Assembly (NCBI RefSeq): GCF_021504595.1
Contig: NZ_JACSGT010000001.1
Coordinates: 62,001-126,000 of the forward strand
Origin: Chryseobacterium indicum
GTDB lineage: Bacteria > Bacteroidota > Bacteroidia > Flavobacteriales > Weeksellaceae
Direction: 5' to 3'
Length of the DNA stretch: 64,000 nucleotides
Below the pieces are notes generated by a model, which saw only the letters and a list, made by a program, of their open reading frames with translations, searched no databases and had not been told where the DNA came from. Shown here piece after piece: positions 1 through 7,295 of this stretch. A program made the position numbers and the translations under genes. Position 1 is the first letter of the stretch, and the number at the start of each line of letters is the position of its first letter.

Positions 1-129
1 AGAGAAATTCAATTTGAAAAAAGTTTTCACAAGCCGAAAGAAATTATTTTTGTTGAAAAAATTCCAAGAACGCCCAATGGAAAAATTAATAGAATTGAAC
101 TGAAAAAACTTTTAAATAACACCATTTAG
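1..129 (+). CDS. C-terminal end of an AMP-dependent acyl-CoA synthetase/ligase (partial)
   Basis: Frame 1 is open from the window edge to a TAG at 127-129 and gives the last 42 residues of a protein whose start lies outside. The visible part carries IPRTPNGKINR, the C-terminal motif of the adenylate-forming (ANL) superfamily. Its lysine (K in GKINR) completes the adenylation site in acyl-CoA synthetases, MenE-type O-succinylbenzoate-CoA ligases and related enzymes. The family is clear but the substrate cannot be read from this fragment. A MenE-type ligase is a reasonable guess only. It lies 3 bases before the next start codon, so the two genes probably share a transcript. Confidence 0.75.
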   Translation, partial: REIQFEKSFHKPKEIIFVEKIPRTPNGKINRIELKKLLNNTI

Positions 130-132
130 AAA

Positions 133-525
133 ATGAAAGATTTTACCAGAGAACTAAGCTATAAGACTTCCCGCAGCAGCGGAGCAGGAGGGCAGAATGT
201 GAATAAGGTGGAGACTTCCGTAACGGTTCTTTGGAATGTGCAGGAATCCGGATTTTTTAATGAATTTCAGAAAAACTTAATTCAGGAAAAACTCAGAAAC
301 AGGATTAATGCAGAAGGATTTTTATTTTTAACTGTTTCAGAAAGCAGAACGCAGCTTGCCAATAAAAATAAAGCGACGGATAAAATCCTTGAAATCGTGA
401 ATAAAGCTTTGGTTGTACCCAAAAAGCGTCTTGCCACAAAACCTTCAAAAGCTCAGAAGCAAAAAAGATTAGACACGAAAAAGAAATTATCGGATAAAAA
501 AGAAAACAGAAAGTTTAAATATTAG
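133..525 (+). CDS. arfB: ArfB/YaeJ-type peptidyl-tRNA hydrolase (ribosome rescue)
   Basis: A 130-residue protein with a class I release-factor catalytic domain and the GGQ motif at residues 19-21 within SSGAGGQNVNK. A lysine/arginine-rich tail (about residues 100-130) follows, as in E. coli YaeJ/ArfB, where the basic tail enters the empty mRNA channel. The family hydrolyses peptidyl-tRNA on ribosomes stalled without a stop codon. The length suits ArfB and is far too short for RF1 or RF2, because the codon-reading domains are absent. The ATG lies 3 bases after the preceding stop, which suggests translational coupling. No separate promoter was seen. Confidence 0.9.
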   Translation: MKDFTRELSYKTSRSSGAGGQNVNKVETSVTVLWNVQESGFFNEFQKNLIQEKLRNRINAEGFLFLTVSESRTQLANKNKATDKILEIVNKALVVPKKRLATKPSKAQKQKRLDTKKKLSDKKENRKFKY

Positions 526-575
526 ACGAATTTCATTATTACGGTTGATTTTTTAAATGTTAAACTTTATTTTCT

Positions 576-608
576 TTGACATTAATTCACATATTCGTTT
601 TATTTTTG
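576..608 (+). promoter_or_regulatory. Bacteroidota-type promoter of the barrel gene at 627
   Basis: TTG at 576-578 and TATTTTTG at 601-608 are separated by 22 bases and match the TTG / TAnnTTTG consensus. The same TTG could be mistaken for a start codon in frame with the gene. Its role as the -33 element argues for the ATG at 627 instead. Confidence 0.7.
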
Positions 609-626
609 CGGCAAATTTTTAAACTA

Positions 627-1271
627 ATGATCAAAAAACTATTTGCATTGGGTTTATTCTCAATTTCAGTATTTTCTTTTGCACAAAAGGTTTCTATTTC
701 TCCATCGGTAGGTTATGCGTGGCGACTGGCAAAAACTCCGGACAATATTCCAAGAGATCAGAAAGAATACATCAAAGGAATAAAAAGCGGTCTTAATTTC
801 GATGTTGCATTGCGCTACGAAGTAAAAAGAGGGCTTCTTATCGGGTTCAAATATTCCAATTATAGTGCTTCTACAAGCGGAAGATTAAGTGTGACAGACA
901 ATATGGGAAATATTGTTTCTGCAAATGTAAGTACAAAAGACCAGATTAATTTTTATGGTCCTGAACTTACCCTAACCAATGATGCTCACGAAACAAAGCA
1001 CAAACTGTTTATGGATGTCGCTTTAGGAGCAATGACCTATGCTACAAAAACAGGAACGGTAAAAGGAAAAGGAACAACATTCGGAGCGGAACTGGATTTT
1101 GCCTATCAGTACGAAGTAAGTAAGAACTTTCTAATAGGTCCGAAAATCGGACTTTCCGGAGGAACCCTTAGCAAAATGAGCTTTAACGGACAGTCGGTAG
1201 AATTCGGAGAAGACCAAAAAGAAGGTTTAACGAGACTTTCTTTAAGCGCAGCCGCTACATTCCGTTTTTAA
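627..1271 (+). CDS. Outer-membrane beta-barrel protein (porin family-like)
   Basis: A 214-residue protein beginning with a signal peptide (MIKKLFALGLFSISVFSFAQ). Alternating hydrophobic/polar strands follow, and the chain ends in an aromatic-terminated strand (AAATFRF), the usual ending of outer-membrane barrels. The ATG at 627 is chosen because it opens directly into the signal peptide. The longer reading frame from the TTG at 576 would begin inside the promoter. The protein resembles small OmpW/OmpX-sized barrels of Bacteroidota, but no specific substrate or partner can be named. It is a single gene with its own promoter and no obvious terminator before the next gene. Confidence 0.75.
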   Translation: MIKKLFALGLFSISVFSFAQKVSISPSVGYAWRLAKTPDNIPRDQKEYIKGIKSGLNFDVALRYEVKRGLLIGFKYSNYSASTSGRLSVTDNMGNIVSANVSTKDQINFYGPELTLTNDAHETKHKLFMDVALGAMTYATKTGTVKGKGTTFGAELDFAYQYEVSKNFLIGPKIGLSGGTLSKMSFNGQSVEFGEDQKEGLTRLSLSAAATFRF

Positions 1272-1275
1272 GTTT

Positions 1276-1283
1276 TATCTTTG
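1276..1283 (+). promoter_or_regulatory. -7 box (TATCTTTG) for the gene at 1299
   Basis: An exact TAnnTTTG match lies 15 bases before the ATG and overlaps the space just after the previous stop codon. No TTG was found at the expected -33 distance, so only half of the consensus is present. Confidence 0.5.
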
Positions 1284-1298
1284 CAAAAATTATAAAAA

Positions 1299-2270
1299 AT
1301 GAGCAAACCGATAACTGAGTTCATAGAAAAGTACTACCTGCACTTCAACGCAGCTGCATTGGTGGATGCTTCTAAGGGATATGTTGCGCATCTTAAGGAT
1401 GGCGGAAAAATGATGATTACTCTTGCCGGAGCAATGTCTACTGCGGAGTTGGGGAAAATTCTTGCAGAGATGATCCGTCAGGATAAAGTAGATTTCATTT
1501 CTTGTACAGGGGCAAATCTCGAAGAAGATTTAATGAATCTTGTAGCACATTCTCACTATGAAAGAGTTCCTCACTACAGAGATCTTACGCCACAGGAAGA
1601 GTGGGATCTTCTGGAAAGAGGTCTGAACAGAGTTACAGATACCTGTATTCCTGAAGAAGAAGCTTTCAGAAGATTGCAGAAACATATTTTTGAAATCTGG
1701 AAAGATGCAGATGATAAAGGTGAAAGATATTTCCCGCACGAATACATGTACAAAATGATCCTTTCCGGAGTTTTGGAACAGTATTATGAAATCCCGAGAG
1801 AAAACTCATGGATGATTGCTGCTGCGGAGAAAAATTTACCAATCGTCGTTCCGGGATGGGAAGATTCTACAATGGGTAATATTTTTGCTTCTTACTGCAT
1901 CAAAGGAGAACTTAAATTCTCTACGATGAAATCAGGGATCGAGTATATGGCTTATTTAGCAGACTGGTACACTAAAAATTCATCAGGAAAAGGAGTAGGA
2001 TTCTTCCAGATTGGAGGAGGTATTGCCGGAGATTTCCCGATCTGTGTGGTTCCGATGCTGTATCAGGATATGGAAATGCATGATATTCCGTTCTGGTCTT
2101 ATTTCTGTCAGATTTCAGACTCAACGACTTCTTACGGTTCTTATTCCGGAGCAGTTCCGAACGAGAAAATTACCTGGGGTAAACTGGATATCACAACACC
2201 GAAATTTATCGTTGAAAGTGATGCTACCATTTGTGCACCATTGATGTTTTCTTATATCCTTGAAAACTAA
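1299..2270 (+). CDS. Deoxyhypusine synthase-family protein
   Basis: A 323-residue member of the deoxyhypusine synthase (DHS) family, an NAD-dependent enzyme fold that moves the aminobutyl group of spermidine. The C-terminal region has SYSGAVPNEKITWGK, which parallels the human enzyme around its catalytic lysine (WGK). Here that lysine is K295, so the enzyme looks active. SCTGANLEEDL near residue 70 and GGGIAGDFP near 238 fit the NAD/spermidine site. Bacteria lack eIF5A, and bacterial relatives are thought to act in polyamine metabolism (homospermidine synthase-like reactions). No polyamine genes are adjacent, so the substrate is unknown. A strong hairpin terminator follows. Confidence 0.85.
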   Translation: MSKPITEFIEKYYLHFNAAALVDASKGYVAHLKDGGKMMITLAGAMSTAELGKILAEMIRQDKVDFISCTGANLEEDLMNLVAHSHYERVPHYRDLTPQEEWDLLERGLNRVTDTCIPEEEAFRRLQKHIFEIWKDADDKGERYFPHEYMYKMILSGVLEQYYEIPRENSWMIAAAEKNLPIVVPGWEDSTMGNIFASYCIKGELKFSTMKSGIEYMAYLADWYTKNSSGKGVGFFQIGGGIAGDFPICVVPMLYQDMEMHDIPFWSYFCQISDSTTSYGSYSGAVPNEKITWGKLDITTPKFIVESDATICAPLMFSYILEN

Positions 2271-2297
2271 TTGTATAAATTTCAATTAATTATATTT

Positions 2298-2326
2298 AAA
2301 AGGCTTATTTATTAAGCCTTTTTTAG
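2298..2326 (+). terminator. Intrinsic terminator of the DHS-like gene
   Basis: A 10-bp perfect stem (AAAAGGCTTA at 2298-2307 with TAAGCCTTTT at 2313-2322) has a 5-base loop and ends in a T run. Confidence 0.85.
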
Positions 2327-2340
2327 TATCATACTTTTAA

Positions 2341-2486
2341 TTTAACCGCAAAAGAATCAAAAGAACTCATTGAAAAAATAGAAATTCAAAAGTTTGCAAA
2401 ATGTGACTTTGTTAATTTTTTGATGTTTTGTAACCTTTTGAAATACTCTTTACATTCAAAATTCTTTGTTTCTTTTGTGGTTTAAA
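2341..2486. repeat. 146-bp interrupted palindrome (foldback element, CCGCAAAAG ends)
   Basis: The 25-base arms at 2341-2365 and 2462-2486 are near-perfect inverted copies (TTTAACCGCAAAAGAATC against TTTAAACCACAAAAGAAAC on the other strand). The symmetry continues inward, where CAAAAGTTTGCAAAATGT matches the inverse of the segment at about 2421-2446, around a TTAA centre at 2412-2415. It fills the gap after the terminator. Its ends resemble the foldback element at 22651-22833. No coding capacity was seen. Confidence 0.65.
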
Positions 2487-2514
2487 AACTAAATAACTTT
2501 TACTGTTATAAAAC

Positions 2515-3606
2515 TTGGAAGCTTTTCAGAAAAATAAATTCGATGCTTTAACAGGAATGCGCGCTGTTGCGGCGATTATGGTATTTGTATATCATAACCG
2601 CAAATACTGGCGTAATGATCTTCCCTTTGAAATCATGCGTTTCATCAGCGAATGGCATATCGGAGTAACCGTTTTCTTTGTCCTGAGCGGATTTTTACTC
2701 GCTTACCGTTACGAAGAAAAACCTCTGGAATCCAAAAAATCTTATTTAAAATACATTTTACTGCGGATCGCCAGAATTTTTCCCTTGTACTGGATTTTGC
2801 TGAGCGCTTTTTTTCTGGATTTAAAATATTCCAAAGATGTAGATACATATTTCTTACAGTATTCACTTTTTTACTCTTTATTTGAAAAATACTCTGTCTC
2901 AGGAATCGTTCAGGCTTGGTCGCTTACGGTAGAATTTTTCTTTTATCTTCTCGCTCCGTTTTTATTTCTTTTGCTTAAAAAAAACTGGAGCTACTGTATT
3001 CTTTTTTTAGCCGGATTTTTTCTTTCAGGTTGGGGAATCGGTTATGGTCTGCATGAATATAACGGAAATCCGGAAGGCTTTTTATATCCTCTGAAATTCA
3101 TGACAGGAAGCACATTTTTCGGAAGAAGCTCTGAATTTTTCTTCGGAATGTTGCTGGCTTATGTAATGAAGAAAGAGAAAGGTATTCAATTTTTAAAAAA
3201 ATTAAAAAGGGCTACTTTAATGGGCGGTATTTCTATTATTCTGTTAACCGTTGCCATTGCATTTTTTGCGCGGAATAACTTTGTTCACGGAGTAGAGCGA
3301 TGGGAAGGAAGACTGATTCACGAATTTTTGCTTCCAATCGCGATTATCAGTTTCTTTTGGGGACTGATGTCTGAAAAAACATGGGTTTCAAAAGTTCTTT
3401 CTTCAAAACTATTGATTCTTTTGGGAAATGCCTCATTTGTATTTTACCTGATCCATCTGAGTTATTTCAATATGAAACTCAAATCTTTCGTTTATCTTCC
3501 CGACAAAAATTTTGTCCTGTTGTGGATTTGTTCAATCATTATTTATCTGCTCATCGAGAAACCTCTGTATGAAAAATGCAGAAAATTGATTGCTAAGATT
3601 AAATAA
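2515..3606 (+). CDS. Acyltransferase 3 family membrane protein (OafA/YrhL-like)
   Basis: A 363-residue polytopic membrane protein. The N-terminal motifs LTGMRAVAAIMVFVYHNR (with the family's catalytic-type histidine) and VTVFFVLSGFLLAYRY are typical of acyltransferase family 3, and about ten hydrophobic segments follow. Members O-acylate sugars of surface polysaccharides, lipids or peptidoglycan at the inner membrane. The acceptor here is unknown, since no polysaccharide genes are nearby. The start is a TTG. An in-frame TAA lies just two codons upstream and the first ATG (residue 15) falls inside the conserved region, so TTG is the only sensible start. Confidence 0.85.
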   Translation: MEAFQKNKFDALTGMRAVAAIMVFVYHNRKYWRNDLPFEIMRFISEWHIGVTVFFVLSGFLLAYRYEEKPLESKKSYLKYILLRIARIFPLYWILLSAFFLDLKYSKDVDTYFLQYSLFYSLFEKYSVSGIVQAWSLTVEFFFYLLAPFLFLLLKKNWSYCILFLAGFFLSGWGIGYGLHEYNGNPEGFLYPLKFMTGSTFFGRSSEFFFGMLLAYVMKKEKGIQFLKKLKRATLMGGISIILLTVAIAFFARNNFVHGVERWEGRLIHEFLLPIAIISFFWGLMSEKTWVSKVLSSKLLILLGNASFVFYLIHLSYFNMKLKSFVYLPDKNFVLLWICSIIIYLLIEKPLYEKCRKLIAKIK

Positions 3607-3619
3607 AACTTGTCTCGGT

Positions 3620-3766
3620 CTAATCCATCGAATTTATCAGGACAAAATAACGGTAGGCAAGAATTCCTTTCTGAATTTTTGTCAGTTTGCTTGGATCTTT
3701 ATTACTTAATTTGGGTAAAATTGCCTTATTTATTGTATTCAAAAAGCGGAAAAACGATTTTTTCAT
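3620..3766 (-). CDS. Small conserved basic protein of unknown function
   Basis: A 48-residue protein (MKKSFFRFLNTINKAILP at the start, ending LAYRYFVLINSMD), rich in lysine and hydrophobic residues. The ATG at 3766 is preferred over the longer frame from 3823, because a TATTTTTG promoter box at 3805-3812 (minus strand) lies inside that extension. The DPSKLTKIQKGILAYRYFVL pattern looks like a family of about 50-residue proteins I recall from Flavobacteriia, but no function is known to me. It converges with the acyltransferase gene, 13 bases apart, and diverges from the repair-protein gene at 3826. Confidence 0.55.
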   Translation of the reverse strand: MKKSFFRFLNTINKAILPKLSNKDPSKLTKIQKGILAYRYFVLINSMD

Positions 3767-3825
3767 AACTTTATATTTTACAGATTGAATTTCAATGGTC
3801 AATTCAAAAATAATGCAAAACAAAA

Positions 3826-4122
3826 ATGAACGAAATATTTAAAAAGCAGGTTTGGGAAATCACTAAGTTAGTTCCAAAAGGCAGAGTAACGAGTTACGGA
3901 GCAATTGCCAAAGCAGTCGGTTATCCCAATCATTCCCGCCACGTTGGAAAAGCAATGGGAGGCTGTCCGAAAGGTGTTCCTGCGCATCGTGTGATTTCAA
4001 GTTCAGGAACTTTATCGGTTCCGGAATTTCAGGAAAAACTGGAAGCGGAAGGAATTACTGTTGAAAATTTCAGGATTAAAAACTTCAAAAACCTGTTCTG
4101 GAATCCGCTGGAAGAGCTGTAA
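3826..4122 (+). CDS. Alkyltransferase-like (ATL) DNA-repair protein
   Basis: A 98-residue protein with the fold of the O6-alkylguanine-DNA alkyltransferase C-terminal domain: GRVTSYGAIAKAVGYPNHSRHVGKAMGGCP, then VPAHRVISSSG. The motif normally reads PCHRV, with the alkyl-accepting cysteine. Here it is PAHRV (alanine at about residue 53), so the protein cannot take up an alkyl group. ATL proteins of this kind bind O6-alkylguanine, flip it out and hand the lesion to nucleotide excision repair. Most carry tryptophan at this site, and alanine has been described in a Thermus homologue. The arginine finger SRHVGKA is intact. Confidence 0.85.
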   Translation: MNEIFKKQVWEITKLVPKGRVTSYGAIAKAVGYPNHSRHVGKAMGGCPKGVPAHRVISSSGTLSVPEFQEKLEAEGITVENFRIKNFKNLFWNPLEEL

Positions 4123-4174
4123 GAAGAGGATATTTACCATTCAGAAGAGAAAAATTACGGCTGAGTCTGTTTTT

Positions 4175-4206
4175 TTGGCGAAAGACTTTTGTAAAGGCTA
4201 GTTTTG
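4175..4206 (+). promoter_or_regulatory. Promoter of the hydrolase gene at 4225
   Basis: TTG (4175-4177) and TAGTTTTG (4199-4206) are 21 bases apart. The box ends 18 bases before the ATG. Confidence 0.7.
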
Positions 4207-4224
4207 CTTCATAAATAATACGCT

Positions 4225-5028
4225 ATGAAAACAAAACTTCTATTCTCCGCACTTTTTTTAATGACAGTTTGCTTTTTTAAAGCACAGATGGATGATAATT
4301 TCTATAAGCCGGGCAAGACACTTCGTCCTGTAGAAAATCTGGTTTACGAAGATTTTTCCATTCCGGTGGAAAAAGATACCATTACAGGAATTATTTTAAA
4401 GCCAAAATCGGTAAAAGCCAAAGGAACAGTTCTGTTTTTTCACGGAGCAGGAGGAAATGTAACTTCTTATCTCTTCATGACGAAACCTTTGGTTGAAAAT
4501 AATTTTCAGGTAGTAATGATCGATTTTCGAGGTTATGGAAAATCAACAGGAAAACCAACTCACCTTAACATCGCATCAGACGGACAGATTTTCTTTGATA
4601 AAATGATACAAAGACCTGAAATTGCCGATACCAAAATTATTCTGTACGGAGCTTCTATGGGATCACAGATTGCGGCTCATTTAGCGAAAAATAATAAAAC
4701 CAAAATTGCAGGACTGGTAATGGATGGAAGTCTTTCTTCTTTCACGGATATTGCGATGTATTACAAACCCGAACTCAAGGAAGTCATTTCCCGATATGTT
4801 ATTTCTCCTTATTCTGCTAAAGAGGATTTACAGGATACTGAAGGTCTTCCTAAACTTTTTATTCACAGTAAAGATGATAAGGATGTTCCTTACGAAGAAG
4901 GATCTGAGAATTATGCCAAAGCTTCTTTGCCGAAAGAGTTTTTGGAATATTCCGGAAAACATCTGGAAGCGATGAATACACAGGCTGGAAAAATTGTTTC
5001 GGCTATTGATAAGATGCTGAATAAATAA
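4225..5028 (+). CDS. Secreted alpha/beta hydrolase (serine esterase/peptidase-like)
   Basis: A 267-residue alpha/beta-hydrolase preceded by a signal peptide (MKTKLLFSALFLMTVCFFKA), so it is probably periplasmic or membrane-associated. HGAGG at 73-77 forms the oxyanion region, and GASMGS places the nucleophile at S144. The acid is D217, D218 or D220 (SKDDKDVP), and H246 (GKHLEA) completes the triad. The closest-looking families are the BEM46/FrsA-type hydrolases, whose natural substrates are mostly unknown. The gene has its own consensus promoter and converges on htpG through two GC-rich hairpins. Confidence 0.85.
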   Translation: MKTKLLFSALFLMTVCFFKAQMDDNFYKPGKTLRPVENLVYEDFSIPVEKDTITGIILKPKSVKAKGTVLFFHGAGGNVTSYLFMTKPLVENNFQVVMIDFRGYGKSTGKPTHLNIASDGQIFFDKMIQRPEIADTKIILYGASMGSQIAAHLAKNNKTKIAGLVMDGSLSSFTDIAMYYKPELKEVISRYVISPYSAKEDLQDTEGLPKLFIHSKDDKDVPYEEGSENYAKASLPKEFLEYSGKHLEAMNTQAGKIVSAIDKMLNK

Positions 5029-5031
5029 GAG

Positions 5032-5101
5032 GTTTGGGTTTCGGCGGCTTCGCCGCCGAAACCCAAACAAAAAATCCGGCGGAGCTTTGCTCCGCCGGAT
5101 T
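5032..5101. terminator. Tandem GC-rich hairpins between convergent genes
   Basis: Hairpin one has a perfect 17-bp stem (5032-5048 with 5052-5068, loop TTC). Hairpin two has a perfect 13-bp stem (5073-5085 with 5089-5101, loop TTT) containing CCGGCGGAGC. Read toward htpG, hairpin two is followed by TTTTTT and so forms an intrinsic terminator for htpG. The plus-strand hairpin lacks a T run. The GGCGGAGC core recurs at 10191-10251. Confidence 0.8.
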
Positions 5102-5120
5102 CAATATAAAAATAGTCAAT

Positions 5121-7013
5121 TTACTTTTCCAGTTGCTTATAACTTCTCTGGATGAAGTCCGTAAGCTCTTTTCCTTTCAATAAATTCTGCGAAAGTTTAG
5201 CAAGATCCAGAGCATATTTAATCAGATCTGACTTTTCCTCTGTATTTTCCGTTTTTAAAATCTGACCAGCCAGTTCGCTGTTGGAATTTACCACCAGATT
5301 GTACATTTCCGGGAATCCTCCCATTCCGAACATTCCGCCGCCTCCTGTTGCCTGCATATCTTTCATTCTTCTCATAAATTCAGGCTGGGTAATGGTGAAA
5401 GGCGCATCATTGCTGTCTAAATCTTCAAGCTGAACGGTAAATTTAGTATCATTAATAGATTCTTCAACGTTTTTCTTTAAAGATTCCTTTTCAGTCTCTG
5501 TTAATTTTGAAATAACAGGCTCATCTTTTTTAATCAGATTGTTGATGTGATCTGCATCTACTCTTGCAAAAGAAATTTTATCTTTGGATGTTTCCAGTTT
5601 TTGAATCACGTGAGGAATAATCGGAGAATCTAAAAGAAGAACCTCATATCCTTTATCTTTTGCAGACTGGATGTAAGAGTGCTGTTCATCTGCGTTGGAA
5701 GCATAAAGAACGACCAGTTTTCCGTCTTTATCGGTCTGGGTAGGTTTAATCTTTTCTTCCAGTTCATTCCAAAGGAAATATTTTCCGTCAGTGGTTGGAT
5801 AAAGAGTGAATTTATCAGCTTTTTCTGCAAACTTTTCTTCGGTAACAATTCCGTATTCGATCACTACTTTAATGTCGTTCCATTTTTTCTCGTAATCTTC
5901 ACGGTTTTCGTTAATTAAAGATGCCATTTTGTCGGCAACTTTTTTCGTGATGTACGAAGATATTTTCTTCACGGCTCCGTCTGCCTGAAGATAAGAACGG
6001 GAAACGTTCAGCGGAATATCCGGAGAATCGATCACACCGCGCAGAAGCATTAAGAAATCAGGTACAATTCCTTTCACTTCATCCGTTACAAAAACCTGAT
6101 TCTGATACAACTGAATCTTATCTTTTTCGATATTTAAATTATTGTTAAGTTTCGGGAAAAATAAAATCCCCGTTAAATTGAACGGATAATCTACATTCAG
6201 GTGAATATTAAACAAAGGTTCCTCAAACTGCATGGGATACAATTCGTGGTAGAACTTCATATAATCTTCATTTGTCAGTTCGCTCGGCGCAATAGTCCAT
6301 GCCGGAGTCGGATTGTTGATAATATTGTCAACTTCTTCCGTTTCTGCAACCGCATCTTCAGGAGCATCTTCCGGTAATGGAAGCGTATGAGTTTTTGTTC
6401 CGAATTTAATAGGAACAGGCATAAATTTGTTATACTTCAACAGCAGTTCGCGGATCTTTCCTTCTTCCAGAAACTCTGTAGAATCTTCTGCAATATGAAG
6501 AATAATTTCTGTTCCTCTGTCTGTTTTATCCGTAGTTTCCTCTAAAGTAAATTCAGGGCTTCCGTCACAGATCCAACGAACAGCAGGCTCATCTTTGTAA
6601 GATTTGGTAAGGATTTCTACTTTTTCTGCAACCATGAAGGCAGAGTAAAAGCCAAGTCCGAAATGTCCGATAATTCCTGAATCTTTTGCGGTGTCTTTGT
6701 ATTTTTCCAGAAACTCTTCAGCACCCGAAAAAGCAACCTGATTGATGTATTTTTCAACTTCTTCACCCGTCATCCCGATTCCCTGATCGATGATATGAAG
6801 TTTTTTGTTTTCTTTATCTACTTTTACTTCAATCTTCGGATTTCCGTATTCCACTTTTGCTTCACCGATGCCTGTTAAATGTTTTAGCTTTAACGTAGCA
6901 TCTGTTGCGTTGGAAATTAACTCTCTTAAGAATATTTCGTGGTCACTGTAAAGAAATTTTTTAATAAGCGGGAAAATATTTTCCACAGATACATTAATAT
7001 TTCCTTTAGTCAT
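5121..7013 (-). CDS. htpG: HSP90-family molecular chaperone HtpG
   Basis: A 630-residue protein with the full HSP90 layout. The N-terminal GHKL ATPase domain has ELISNATDA, DQGIGMT and GHFGLGFYSAFMVA, followed by the middle domain (with NVSRSYLQAD) and the C-terminal dimerisation domain. It is an ATP-driven cytosolic chaperone that helps client proteins fold during heat and oxidative stress. The length fits bacterial HtpG, and the charged linker of eukaryotic HSP90 is absent apart from a short acidic stretch (PEDAPEDAVAETEEVD). It is a single gene. The upstream region carries a tandem TGACATTT repeat that might be a stress-response site. Confidence 0.97.
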   Translation of the reverse strand: MTKGNINVSVENIFPLIKKFLYSDHEIFLRELISNATDATLKLKHLTGIGEAKVEYGNPKIEVKVDKENKKLHIIDQGIGMTGEEVEKYINQVAFSGAEEFLEKYKDTAKDSGIIGHFGLGFYSAFMVAEKVEILTKSYKDEPAVRWICDGSPEFTLEETTDKTDRGTEIILHIAEDSTEFLEEGKIRELLLKYNKFMPVPIKFGTKTHTLPLPEDAPEDAVAETEEVDNIINNPTPAWTIAPSELTNEDYMKFYHELYPMQFEEPLFNIHLNVDYPFNLTGILFFPKLNNNLNIEKDKIQLYQNQVFVTDEVKGIVPDFLMLLRGVIDSPDIPLNVSRSYLQADGAVKKISSYITKKVADKMASLINENREDYEKKWNDIKVVIEYGIVTEEKFAEKADKFTLYPTTDGKYFLWNELEEKIKPTQTDKDGKLVVLYASNADEQHSYIQSAKDKGYEVLLLDSPIIPHVIQKLETSKDKISFARVDADHINNLIKKDEPVISKLTETEKESLKKNVEESINDTKFTVQLEDLDSNDAPFTITQPEFMRRMKDMQATGGGGMFGMGGFPEMYNLVVNSNSELAGQILKTENTEEKSDLIKYALDLAKLSQNLLKGKELTDFIQRSYKQLEK

Positions 7014-7073
7014 AATAATTTTGGTTTTTTAATTTTCTATACTTTCTCAAAAAAAATACCGTTTCCAGAAAAG

Positions 7074-7089
7074 TGACATTTTGACATTT
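7074..7089 (-). promoter_or_regulatory. Tandem 8-mer direct repeat upstream of htpG
   Basis: TGACATTT occurs twice with no spacer (7074-7081 and 7082-7089), 61 bases upstream of the htpG start. Nearby, TATTTTTTTTG at 7048-7058 (minus strand) resembles a -7 box stretched by three bases. A regulator site is an inference; the repeat itself is plain. Confidence 0.4.
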
Positions 7090-7295
7090 TTTCAGAATTT
7101 TTTTTAAGTGAATTTAAATTCAACTACAAAAATCATAAAGACAATTGTAAATCATTTATTGGAATATTTAGACTTTTAAGCAGAACAGATAGAATCTTTT
7201 GCCATTTTGTAATTAAATCGTTTATCCTGAAAATACCTCTGTAATGCAGATTTATCCGCAAAAAGCCTTATTTTTAGTTCTTAAAATATTTAATA

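Noticed and set aside
576..626. N-terminal extension of the barrel protein from a TTG at 576
   Set aside because: The TTG is the -33 promoter element and the -7 box lies inside the extension; the ATG at 627 begins a signal peptide.
5679..5918. Plus-strand frame inside htpG, and similar antisense frames in pfkA, dusB, the ABC transporter and the large outer-membrane genes
   Set aside because: They are shadows of well-supported genes, with composition unlike real proteins and no promoter or neighbours to support them.
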